Of a stretch of 10,178 nt of DNA, positions 1 to 7,400 are shown in pieces (within the stretch, counting starts at the first letter, position 1; each line of letters starts with the position of its first letter). A program made the translations under genes and the position numbers. Source of the DNA: Flavobacteriaceae bacterium (lineage in GTDB: Bacteria; Bacteroidota; Bacteroidia; Flavobacteriales; Flavobacteriaceae); contig CANJDA010000074.1 of the NCBI GenBank assembly GCA_947472705.1, forward strand, positions 1-10,178, in the 5' to 3' direction. The notes beneath the pieces were generated by a model that worked only from the letters and a program-made list of their open reading frames with translations, made no database searches and had not been told where the DNA came from.

Positions 1-629
1 AATACATTTTTTTCAGATGTGTTGAATAATCTCATAACTATTTTTGGCTCTGAATCTACAATCTGAAATCCATTAGGTGTAGGTTGTGCAAACAGAAATA
101 CTTCAAGATTGTTTTCTGAATTTTGACTTGTCATTTCAACTACAGGAGTAGAAGGTATTTCAGGTACAGTAGGAATAACAGAAGTTGGATTGCCTTCATT
201 TTTCCCATTATACTTATAATTCAATTTATCAAATGATTTAAAAGCTTCACGCAGTGCCTGATTATATGCAACAGCATATTCTTTTTCACGACTGCTTCCA
301 AAATCAGTTTCATAAATAACTTTATCTTTACAATCCTTAAGTACCACCTTTATTTTGGTTGAAAAAAAACCGTTGTCTGCTACTAAGGATGCGTATAATA
401 TAGCACATCGATTATTCGAAACTTCATCGCTCATTTCATCGGTACTCAAATACGATTTAAAACCATATTTCTGTAACAATAATTTAGTCAATGTATTTAA
501 ACGATAGCGATCATTCTCTTTTAAAATATCAAATTTTATAGGAACTATTATATTTTGATAGTCATTGATGCTTTGGGAAAAAGCAGGAATAGACAATCCT
601 AAAATCAAGAGCAAAATTATTTTCTTCAT
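1..629 (-). CDS. Exported protein of unknown function (C-terminus beyond the left edge)
   Basis: The frame is open from an ATG at 629 to the window edge and gives 209 codons with no stop. The first 18 residues form a signal peptide (MKK, then a Leu/Ile-rich core, then PAFS|QS), so the product is exported, with no lipobox Cys at the cleavage site. Residues 25-135 look like a folded alpha/beta domain, including the stretches VPIKFDIL, KIKVVLKDCKDKVIYETDFG and AYNQALREAF. A Pro/Thr/Ser-rich linker follows at about 147-167, and a second segment (VFLFAQPTPNGFQIVDSEPK) begins at about 177. I do not recognise a named family. It is the last visible gene of the minus-strand cluster, and its ATG overlaps the stop codon of the upstream YjjG-type gene by one base (TAATG), so it is probably translationally coupled. 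The reading frame is secure; the function is unknown. Confidence 0.85.
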   Translation of the reverse strand, partial: MKKIILLLILGLSIPAFSQSINDYQNIIVPIKFDILKENDRYRLNTLTKLLLQKYGFKSYLSTDEMSDEVSNNRCAILYASLVADNGFFSTKIKVVLKDCKDKVIYETDFGSSREKEYAVAYNQALREAFKSFDKLNYKYNGKNEGNPTSVIPTVPEIPSTPVVEMTSQNSENNLEVFLFAQPTPNGFQIVDSEPKIVMRLFNTSEKNV

Positions 630-1309
630 TACAATATGTTTTTTAATTCTAACAAATGGTTAATTGTTATATTTTCTGTTTGATGTATCTGTTTTTCGTC
701 AAACAATATGGCTTTCATCCCAAAATCAATAGCTCCACGAACGTCAGCATCAATGCAATCGCCTATCATAATGGAATTTTCTTTTTTGGTTTTAGCCAAA
801 GATAAGGCAAATTCGAAGATATTCCGATGTGGCTTTTTTACACCAGCCATTTCCGAATTGGTGATGGTTTTAAAATATTTCTCCAAACCAGAATGATGCA
901 TTTTTCTTTGTTGAACTTCTGCAAAACCATTAGTTATTATGTGCAATTTGTATTTTGGATATAAATAGTCTAACACTTCAATAGCTCCATCAAACAATTG
1001 ATTATTATCAGGCAAGAACTCAATATAATCAATAGAAATTTTTTCAATTTCATCATCTGAAATAGCATACTGTAAAGCATCAAAAGATTGTTTCAAACGT
1101 TGATAACGTAGCTCTTCATGGGTCATTTTATCTACTTGATACAACTTCCAACACGCTTGATTTATTGGTGCATAAATTTCTATAAATTGAAGAATATTTA
1201 CAGTTGGATGATCTACTTTAAAAATTTTATCAAATGCCAAAATAGAGTTCTTATCAAAATCCCATAGGGTATGATCTAAATCAAAAAAAATATCGGTAAT
1301 GTGCTTCAT
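629..1309 (-). CDS. yjjG: YjjG-family HAD phosphatase (noncanonical pyrimidine nucleotidase)
   Basis: The product is 226 aa, a normal length for a cap-containing HAD hydrolase. Motif I is FFDLDHTLWDF with nucleophile D10 and acid/base D12. Motif II is IITNG (T126). Motif III is the Lys of GVKKP (K158/K159). Motif IV is IGDCIDADVRGA (D184, D189). The segment between residues 18 and 100 is the helical cap. The DLDHTLWDF start and the YQRLKQSF cap motif resemble the YjjG group, whose E. coli member dephosphorylates (d)UMP, dTMP and noncanonical pyrimidine nucleotides; that activity is inferred here. The frame is open up to 1396, but the ATG at 1309 is preferred because motif I then sits at residue 10, as in the family, and the start lies one base after the radC stop (TAA-T-ATG). 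The longer form would overlap radC by 86 nt. A different HAD substrate remains possible. Confidence 0.88.
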   Translation of the reverse strand: MKHITDIFFDLDHTLWDFDKNSILAFDKIFKVDHPTVNILQFIEIYAPINQACWKLYQVDKMTHEELRYQRLKQSFDALQYAISDDEIEKISIDYIEFLPDNNQLFDGAIEVLDYLYPKYKLHIITNGFAEVQQRKMHHSGLEKYFKTITNSEMAGVKKPHRNIFEFALSLAKTKKENSIMIGDCIDADVRGAIDFGMKAILFDEKQIHQTENITINHLLELKNIL

Positions 1310-1310
1310 A

Positions 1311-2006
1311 TTAAAAAATGCCTTCGTCTTGAAAACTAAAATAGCCGCTTTCGGTAATAATGATATGGTCAAGTACTTTGATATCAAGTTGGTCACCTGC
1401 CATTTTTAGTTTTTTGGTAATATCCTTGTCGGCATCGCTGGCAAGCAGTTTGCCCGAAGGATGATTGTGAGTCAAAATTATGGAAATTGCCCCTTGTTCC
1501 AATGCGGTTTTGAAAATTAATCGCACATCTACGACCGTTCCTGTGATTCCCCCTTTTGAAAGTTGTGATTTGAAAATTATTTTATTAGAATTATTGAGAT
1601 ACAAAACCCAAAATTCCTCATGTGGTAATTCACCGATTATGGGTTGCATGATTTCAAAAACGGCTTTGCTAGAGGTTATTTTCTTTAGTTCCAAAGTTTC
1701 TTCTGCTCTGCGACGTCTTCCTAATTCTAAAGCTGCAGCAATGGTTATGGCTTTGGCTTCTCCAATTCCTTTGAACTCCATTAATTGTTTTAAGGATAAT
1801 TTTCCGAGAGCATTCAAGTTATTATCTACACTGGCTAAAACTCTTTTGCTTAAATCTACTGCGCTTTCATTTCTACTTCCCGAACCAATAAGAATGGCGA
1901 CTAACTCAGCGTCACTCAAGGCTGCTTTGCCTTTTAGCATAAGCTTTTCGCGAGGTTTATCGTCTTCTGCCCAATGTTTTATAGAGAAATTATGCTCACT
2001 CATCAT
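1311..2006 (-). CDS. radC: RadC family protein (HhH plus JAMM/MPN+ metalloprotease-like domain)
   Basis: The product is 231 aa, usual for RadC. The N-terminal part has the family signature (KPREKLMLKGKAALSDAELVAILIGSG, in two blocks at about 17-43). A helix-hairpin-helix follows at about 71-95 (MEFKGIGEAKA). The C-terminal JAMM domain has the zinc motif THNHPSG with H180 and H182, D193 eleven residues after H182, and an upstream Glu at 130/131 (LPHEEFWVLYL). All expected metal ligands are present, so the protein looks intact. The name comes from an old DNA-repair assignment; for E. coli RadC that role was later questioned, and the biochemical function of the family is not settled. Two ATGs stand side by side at 2006 and 2003 and either could be the start. 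The gene lies 29 nt after the mpl stop and 1 nt before the YjjG-type gene. Confidence 0.95.
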   Translation of the reverse strand: MMSEHNFSIKHWAEDDKPREKLMLKGKAALSDAELVAILIGSGSRNESAVDLSKRVLASVDNNLNALGKLSLKQLMEFKGIGEAKAITIAAALELGRRRRAEETLELKKITSSKAVFEIMQPIIGELPHEEFWVLYLNNSNKIIFKSQLSKGGITGTVVDVRLIFKTALEQGAISIILTHNHPSGKLLASDADKDITKKLKMAGDQLDIKVLDHIIITESGYFSFQDEGIF

Positions 2007-2035
2007 TACTTAAATAATGATAAATGTAAGAATTT

Positions 2036-3391
2036 TTATTTAATTAATTCTTTGACTTCATCAAAATTCAATCCACCATAATTGCCTGAACTCATTAAAA
2101 GTAAAGCGGAATTATTCAAATCATAGGAAAATAAAAAGTCTTTAAATTCCTGTGAATTGGTGTAAATAATCAAATCATTGCGTTTGAAAGATTGCGCTAT
2201 TTGGTCATAAGTTACTTCTTCTAATTGCTTAATCTTAACAGCATCTGGCGAATAGAACACCACAGCCACATCAGCAGCATCCAATGCTCCTTCGTATTCT
2301 TTCAAAAATTCGGCATTTAAACTACTGTAGGTGTGTAATTCTAAACAAGCTACTAATTTTCTGTCTGGATACTGCGCTTTTACAGCTTTGGTTGTTGCAG
2401 ACACTTTACTAGGTGAATGAGCAAAATCTTTATAGGCTACCTTTCCTTTTCCTTCGGCTATTTTTTCCAAACGCTTAGACGCTCCTTTAAAGCTAGCAAT
2501 AGCTTCATAGAAATCGGATTCATCAACGCCCATATTTTGGCAAATCCATTTGGCTCCAGCTAAATTATTGAGATTATGGGCTCCAAAAACTTCAATAGGC
2601 ATTGGTCCTTCAGGTGTGTCTAATAAAGTTGTCCCGTCTTCAACAGAATAACTTGGAGTTTGGTACGGAATTCTTCGGATAGTATTTGTGGATTCTTCGG
2701 CTACTTTTTTTACAGTTTCATCTTCTTCATTATACACCAAAATACCACCTTTGGTAATTTGGTTGACAAATATTTCGAACTGCTCCACATAATTTTCAAA
2801 TGTTGGAAACACATTGATATGATCCCATGCAATTCCAGAAAGCAATGCTATATTGGGCTGATACAAATGAAATTTTGGTCTTCTATCTATAGGAGAAGAA
2901 AGATATTCATCGCCTTCCAAAACAATAAAATCATTGTCTTCTGTCAAATGCACCATAGTGTCAAAACCTTCTAATTGAGCACCTACCATATAATCAACCT
3001 CAATATTGTGATAATGCATCACATGCAAAATCATTGAAGTAATAGTAGTTTTTCCGTGAGAACCGCCTATGACTACTCTAGTTTTATTTTTGGATTGTTC
3101 GTATAAAAATTCAGGATAAGAATAAATTTTTAATCCTAGTTCTTTGGCTCTTAGCAATTCAGGATTATCGGCTTTGGCGTGCATTCCAAGAATAATCGCT
3201 TCAATATCATTAGTAATTTTATCAGGAAACCAACCCATTTCAATGGGCAATAACCCTTTTCTTTCCAATCTTGATTTTGAAGGTTCAAAGATGGCATCGT
3301 CGCTTCCTGTAACTTGATATCCTTTACTGTGTAATGCTAATGCTAAGTTGTGCATGGCGGCACCGCCGATGGCAATGAAATGTGTACGCAT
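2036..3391 (-). CDS. mpl: Mpl-type Mur ligase (UDP-MurNAc : L-Ala-gamma-D-Glu-mDAP ligase)
   Basis: The product is 451 aa, close to E. coli Mpl. The N-terminal Rossmann-like domain begins FIAIGGAAMHNLALAL and has VTGSD at 27-31. The ATP P-loop is GGSHGKTT at 109-116. EGDEY (159-163) and WDHINVF (189-195) carry the Mg/ATP ligands and conserved His. GAHNLNNLAG (270-279), SKRLE (305-309) and DFAHSP (322-327) follow, and the C-terminal domain ends with LLMSSGNYGG (431-440), which resembles the MSNGGFGG end of E. coli Mpl more than the MurC end. Mpl attaches recycled murein tripeptide to UDP-MurNAc in the cytoplasm and so bypasses MurC/D/E. E. coli Mpl has DFAHHP where this protein has DFAHSP. The start is 2 nt after the TPR gene stop (TAA-CT-ATG). 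MurC is the main alternative; a general Mur ligase assignment is certain. Confidence 0.88.
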   Translation of the reverse strand: MRTHFIAIGGAAMHNLALALHSKGYQVTGSDDAIFEPSKSRLERKGLLPIEMGWFPDKITNDIEAIILGMHAKADNPELLRAKELGLKIYSYPEFLYEQSKNKTRVVIGGSHGKTTITSMILHVMHYHNIEVDYMVGAQLEGFDTMVHLTEDNDFIVLEGDEYLSSPIDRRPKFHLYQPNIALLSGIAWDHINVFPTFENYVEQFEIFVNQITKGGILVYNEEDETVKKVAEESTNTIRRIPYQTPSYSVEDGTTLLDTPEGPMPIEVFGAHNLNNLAGAKWICQNMGVDESDFYEAIASFKGASKRLEKIAEGKGKVAYKDFAHSPSKVSATTKAVKAQYPDRKLVACLELHTYSSLNAEFLKEYEGALDAADVAVVFYSPDAVKIKQLEEVTYDQIAQSFKRNDLIIYTNSQEFKDFLFSYDLNNSALLLMSSGNYGGLNFDEVKELIK

Positions 3392-3393
3392 AG

Positions 3394-4095
3394 TTAAGAC
3401 TTATTTTTATCTTGGTAAGTTTCTAATAGAATTTTAGCTTTTTGAGGTTGATTCATTTTATTTTTATATAAATCGGCTAATTTTTGGTAAGTTGTTTTAG
3501 ATCCTCCAATGGAAATAGCTTTGGTATAATTAGCTTCGGCTTCTTTATAACGTTCAAAATATTCAGAGATATGTCCTTTGGCCAAAAAACCATCAACAGG
3601 GGAAATTTTAAGCAATTCATTCGCATAGCGTTGTGCTTTTTTCTCGCTTCCGCCAACAATACTTGGTAATTGCAAGTATAATTCAATCAGCGCCCAACGT
3701 GCTTCTAAATGTTTAGGATTAACTTGAATAGCTTTTTCAAACGATGCTTTTATATCACTTATCATTCCCAAAGCCTTGAATTTATTACTTTCTTTGGCTT
3801 TCATCCCTAGACAACCTCCATATTTATAATAATAATTAGCTTCAGAAGGTTTCAGTACTTTTAGTTTTTGATAATAATAAATTGCTGTATCCCAATTTTT
3901 AGTATGTCCAGCTACATCACCAAGATATTCAATTACTTTTAGGTTTGAAGTATTTTCTTTATAGGCACTTTCGAAAAAAGGTTTTGCCAAATTATATTTT
4001 TCTTGAAAAAATAACTTTTCTCCTTTCTCAAAATTAGTTTGAGAAAATCCTAAAAAAGAAACCATTAAAAATAATATAGTTTGTAAATACCTCAT
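3394..4095 (-). CDS. Exported tetratricopeptide-repeat protein
   Basis: From the ATG at 4095 the product is 233 aa. It begins with a signal peptide (MRYLQTILFLMVSFLGFS|QT, cleavage after residue 18), so it is probably periplasmic. The rest is helical and reads as about five or six TPR units: residues 20-51 (EKGEKLFFQEKYNLAKPFFESA), 52-84, 85-127, 128-165 (with an LPSIVGGS insert), 168-198 and a last partial one from 202. TPR proteins act as binding scaffolds; the partner is not evident. The frame is open upstream to an ATG at 4200, but that adds 35 residues that would bury the signal peptide, and a promoter-like TATTTTTG lies inside the extension. It is the first gene of the minus-strand cluster and is 2 nt from mpl, which suggests a cell-envelope context, though this is inference. 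Confidence 0.9.
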   Translation of the reverse strand: MRYLQTILFLMVSFLGFSQTNFEKGEKLFFQEKYNLAKPFFESAYKENTSNLKVIEYLGDVAGHTKNWDTAIYYYQKLKVLKPSEANYYYKYGGCLGMKAKESNKFKALGMISDIKASFEKAIQVNPKHLEARWALIELYLQLPSIVGGSEKKAQRYANELLKISPVDGFLAKGHISEYFERYKEAEANYTKAISIGGSKTTYQKLADLYKNKMNQPQKAKILLETYQDKNKS

Positions 4096-4138
4096 CCTTG
4101 GTGCATTTCTTAATTTGAAATGGAAAATAAATAAAAAC

Positions 4139-4169
4139 CAAAAATAACCATTAATCTTCTTATCTCTAA
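4139..4169 (-). promoter_or_regulatory. Candidate promoter of the TPR-mpl-radC-yjjG operon
   Basis: Read on the minus strand, 4146-4139 is TATTTTTG, a full match to the Bacteroidota -7 box TAnnTTTG. The expected TTG at about -33 is only approximated by TTAG at 4169-4166, 19 nt upstream. Transcription would start near 4130-4135, about 35-40 nt before the ATG at 4095. The weak upstream element and the AT-rich background leave a real possibility of a chance match. Confidence 0.45.
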
Positions 4170-4243
4170 TTAAAACTAAAATATTATTTCTAAGCATCAT
4201 TAAAGGGTATTCAATTTATAATTATATTAATTTATTTCCTACA

Positions 4244-4261
4244 TAAAAAGTGTAAAAAGTG
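4244..4261. repeat. Tandem direct repeat, two perfect copies of TAAAAAGTG
   Basis: TAAAAAGTG occurs at 4244-4252 and again at 4253-4261 without a gap. The AAAGTG core recurs at 4295-4300 and, inverted as CACTTT, at 4283-4288, inside the plus-strand promoter. The repeat ends 18 nt before the -33 box of that promoter. Such a cluster could be a set of binding half-sites for a regulator; no known regulator motif is recognised. Confidence 0.6.
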
Positions 4262-4279
4262 TGTTTCATCGATTTTTTT

Positions 4280-4310
4280 TTGCACTTTAACGATAAAGTG
4301 AGTATGTTTG
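4280..4310 (+). promoter_or_regulatory. Bacteroidota-type promoter of the giant surface-protein gene
   Basis: TTG at 4280-4282, at the end of a run of nine Ts, is followed by a 20-nt spacer and TATGTTTG at 4303-4310. Both boxes match the Flavobacterium/Bacteroides primary sigma consensus (TTG, about 17-23 nt, TAnnTTTG) without a mismatch. Transcription would start at about 4314-4318, giving a leader of about 140 nt before the ATG at 4458. It is the only full match to the -7 box I found on this strand between 4201 and 4457. Confidence 0.7.
4283..4300. promoter_or_regulatory. Palindrome in the promoter spacer, possible operator
   Basis: CACTTTA (4283-4289), four loop bases ACGA, then TAAAGTG (4294-4300) make a perfect 7-bp inverted repeat. 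It starts on the base after the -33 TTG and ends two bases before the -7 box. On neither strand is it followed by a T-run, so it is not an intrinsic terminator. Its position would suit a repressor or a MerR-like spacer-binding activator; this is inference. Confidence 0.55.
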
Positions 4311-4369
4311 ATTCGTCAAATAAAACAAAAGTTCTTTTCAAAAACGGTTTAAAATGTCTCATTAAGTTG

Positions 4370-4394
4370 CAACATCAAATTTAATTTTATGTTG
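4370..4394 (+). repeat. Small inverted repeat in the 5' leader
   Basis: CAACAT (4370-4375) and ATGTTG (4389-4394) can pair around a 13-nt AT-rich loop. AGTTG just before and CAACT at about 4407-4411 could form an outer stem. The structure is short and AT-rich, and it matches no riboswitch I know. Function, if any, is unclear. Confidence 0.3.
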
Positions 4395-4457
4395 TCTTAA
4401 AATTTTCAACTGGTTTTGATTGGATTAAATAAAAAACAATGATTAAAGCCCCCAAAG

Positions 4458-7400
4458 ATGAAAAAAAATTATTTTAACCTCAGAGATCAATTTACAAGTA
4501 AGCTTGATAGTAATTCTTTTAAACTACTATTACTACTTGTTTTTTTCATTGGAATTACTGCTAATGCACAAGTATCTATAACTAAACCAAATTTAGCTAT
4601 TACGACTTGTTCTGGTTTTCCAACCAGCTACAACTCATTAGGTAATATTGTCATTACTGAAAATCAGAACTCAAATTTTTCAACTGGAACAAATGTCATT
4701 TTAATATTGACAGCTCCTACCAATTTTGAATTTCAAGCAGGAATTGGAAATGTTTCTTATGTTGGAGCAAAAAATATTACTGCCGCTAGTATAGCCATTA
4801 CAGCTACAACTATTACGGTCACCTATACTGTAAGTGGTACAAATAAAATGGATACTATGGCTATAAGTGGTCTTCAAGTTAGAGGAATTACTACTGCTAG
4901 TACTGGAGACATAACTTATACTGGTGGGACTGGATCTGTGAGTGGTTTAACAAGTGGAACTACACTTACCAATACTTTAACCTCAACTGTTGTTAGTGCT
5001 CCTAGTCAAGCTACAGGATTTACAGCTGGCACAATAACCTCAACTTCTTTCCCTGCCACTTTCAGTGGAAGTGCAAGTAATTATTTGGTTATTCAATCCA
5101 ATTCAAGTACACCACCAACTCAACCAGTAAACGGAACTACATATTCTTCAGCTAATATTTCAACTTTAGGAACTGGATTGACTTTTATCCAAGCTTCAGC
5201 GTCAACATCAATTGCTGGAACAGGATTAACTGGAAACACTCAATACTACTATTATATTTATGCTTACAATCTTTGTTTTGGAAGTCCCTTATATAATACT
5301 TCTGGGGCATTAACCGGAAATGGCATTACTTGTCCTGCTGTTCCAAACTCAGTAGCAACTTCTGCTGTTACTTCAACTGGGTTTACTTTGGGATGGTCAT
5401 ACCCTACTGGAGGGAGTGCTTCAGCAATAACTTACACTGTACAAGTAACTACTGATGCTGGGTATACTGCAAACATTACTGGATCACCATTTACTATCAG
5501 TAACCCTACAACAACTGTAAGTATATCAGGATTAAATCCTAATACAACCTATTATTACAGAATTTTGGCTAGTAATAGTTGCTCTAGCAGTTGGGTTAAC
5601 GGTTCAACAACAACTATACTTTTACCTTGTACCGCTCCTTCACAAGCAACTGGTTTGACTTTTGGAACTATTACCTCTACTACTATTGCGGGAACATTTA
5701 CAGGTACTGCCAATGGTTATTTAGTAGCTTATTCAACTAATGGTATATCACCTACTCAACCAGTAGATGGTACACTTTATACTGCTGCCAACATAACTAC
5801 TTTGGGAGCCGGTTTAACTTTTTTACAATCTAATAGTTTAACAACTATAACAAGTTCTAGTTTAACTGGAAATACTAAATATTATTTTTATGTTTTCGCT
5901 TATAACAACACCGCCTGTAGTGGTGGCCCTGTATATAATACTTCTGGGTCTTTGACAGGAAATGCTACAACTTGTCCTGCTGTTCCAAACTCAGTAGCAA
6001 CTTCTGCTGTTACTTCAACTGGGTTTACTTTGGGATGGTCTTACCCTACTGGAGGGACTGCTTCTGCAATAACTTACACTGTACAAGTAACTACTGATGC
6101 TGGGTATACAGCTAACATTGTTGGATCACCATTTTCTATCAGTGACCCTACAACAACTTTAAGTATATCAGGATTAAATCAAAATACACTTTATTACTAT
6201 AGAATTATGGCTAGTAATGGTTGTTCAAGTAGTTATGTTACAGGATCTGTAACCACTTTAGCAGCACCATGTATTGCTCCGCCTTCACAAGCAACTGGTT
6301 TGACTTTTGGAACTATTACCTCTACTACTATTGTGGACACATTTACAGGTACTGCCAATGGTTATTTAGTAGCTTATTCAACTAATGGTGTATCACCTAC
6401 TCAACCTGTAGATGGTATACTTTATACTGCTGCCAACATAACTACTTTGGGAGCCGGTTTAACTTTTTTACAATCTGGAAGTTCGACAACTATTTCAAGT
6501 ATAGGATTGGTTGGCAACACTAAATATTATTTTTATATTTTTAATTATAGTCTAACAGTTACCTGTAGTGGTCCAGTATACAATACTTCTGGACCTTTAA
6601 CTGGAAATGCTACAACTTGTGTTGATGTTCCAATTTCAATTACGACATCAAATATTACACAAAATGATTTTACTTTAAATTGGGCTACTCCAACTGGAGG
6701 TTCAGCTGCTGCCATTACTTATACTATTGAGGTGGCCGATGATGTTGCTTTTACATCACCTATCTTAGATTCACCATTTACTGTTGTTGACCCAACAGTT
6801 ACTTTAGATGTTACTGATTTAAATGGTAATTCAACTTATTATTTTAGAATTAAAGCTAACAATGGTTGCGACAGTAATTATGTTACAGGAACAGTAAACA
6901 CCTTATCACTTCCATGTAACCCACCTACTAGTCAGGCATTTAATTTTACAAATGGAGCCATAACTTCATCTACTTATCCGGCTACCTTTTTAGGCTCTGC
7001 TGATGGGTTTTTGGTAATCCGATCAACAAGTGCTACAGCACCAATACAACCAGTTGACGGGACTTTTTATACCGCTGCTAATATTGCAACTTTGGGAACG
7101 GGTCTTTCTTTTATACAATCGGGAAGTTCATACAATATTTCAAGTACTGGTTTAACAGGAAACACTACTTATTACTATTATATATATGCTTATACTAACT
7201 CGACATACTGTACAGGTAGTCCAGTTTACAATACATCTGGAGCATTGATTGGAACAGGTACAACCTGTCCAGGTTCACCTACAGGAATTACGACAACAGG
7301 TATCACTACTACTGCTTTCAATTTGAATTGGACAGCTCCTTTGGGAGGTTCATCTGGCGCTATCACTTATACTGTTCAAATCACCACTAATGCTGGTTAC

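Larger units (their letters stand above)
4096..4457. other. Divergent intergenic region between the TPR operon and the giant surface-protein gene
   Basis: This 362-nt stretch has no credible gene. It is very AT-rich. From left to right it holds a candidate minus-strand promoter (4139-4169), an AT-rich stretch with nothing recognisable (4170-4243), a tandem 9-bp direct repeat (4244-4261), a plus-strand promoter with a palindrome in its spacer (4280-4310), and a leader of about 140 nt with a small inverted repeat (4370-4394). No terminator hairpin followed by a T-run was seen on either strand. Confidence 0.8.

Noticed and set aside
708..896. Small plus-strand open frame opposite the YjjG-type gene
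   Set aside because: It overlaps the HAD motif IV region on the other strand and shows no family resemblance.
1480..2013. Long plus-strand open frame (177 codons) opposite radC
   Set aside because: It lies entirely antisense to a gene with all RadC motifs intact. Its translation has no recognisable domain and reads as a shadow of the radC codon pattern.
2660..2974. Plus-strand open frame of 104 codons opposite mpl
   Set aside because: It is antisense to the Mpl central domain, Phe/Ile/Cys-rich without a credible signal or domain, and has no promoter or start context.
3477..3686. Short open frames on both strands inside the TPR gene
   Set aside because: They are out of frame with or antisense to a TPR protein whose repeats are continuous through this stretch.
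4273..4300. T-run next to the palindrome, read as an intrinsic terminator
   Set aside because: On the plus strand the Ts precede the hairpin, and on the minus strand it is followed by As, so neither orientation gives a stem followed by a U-tract. The promoter fit is much better.
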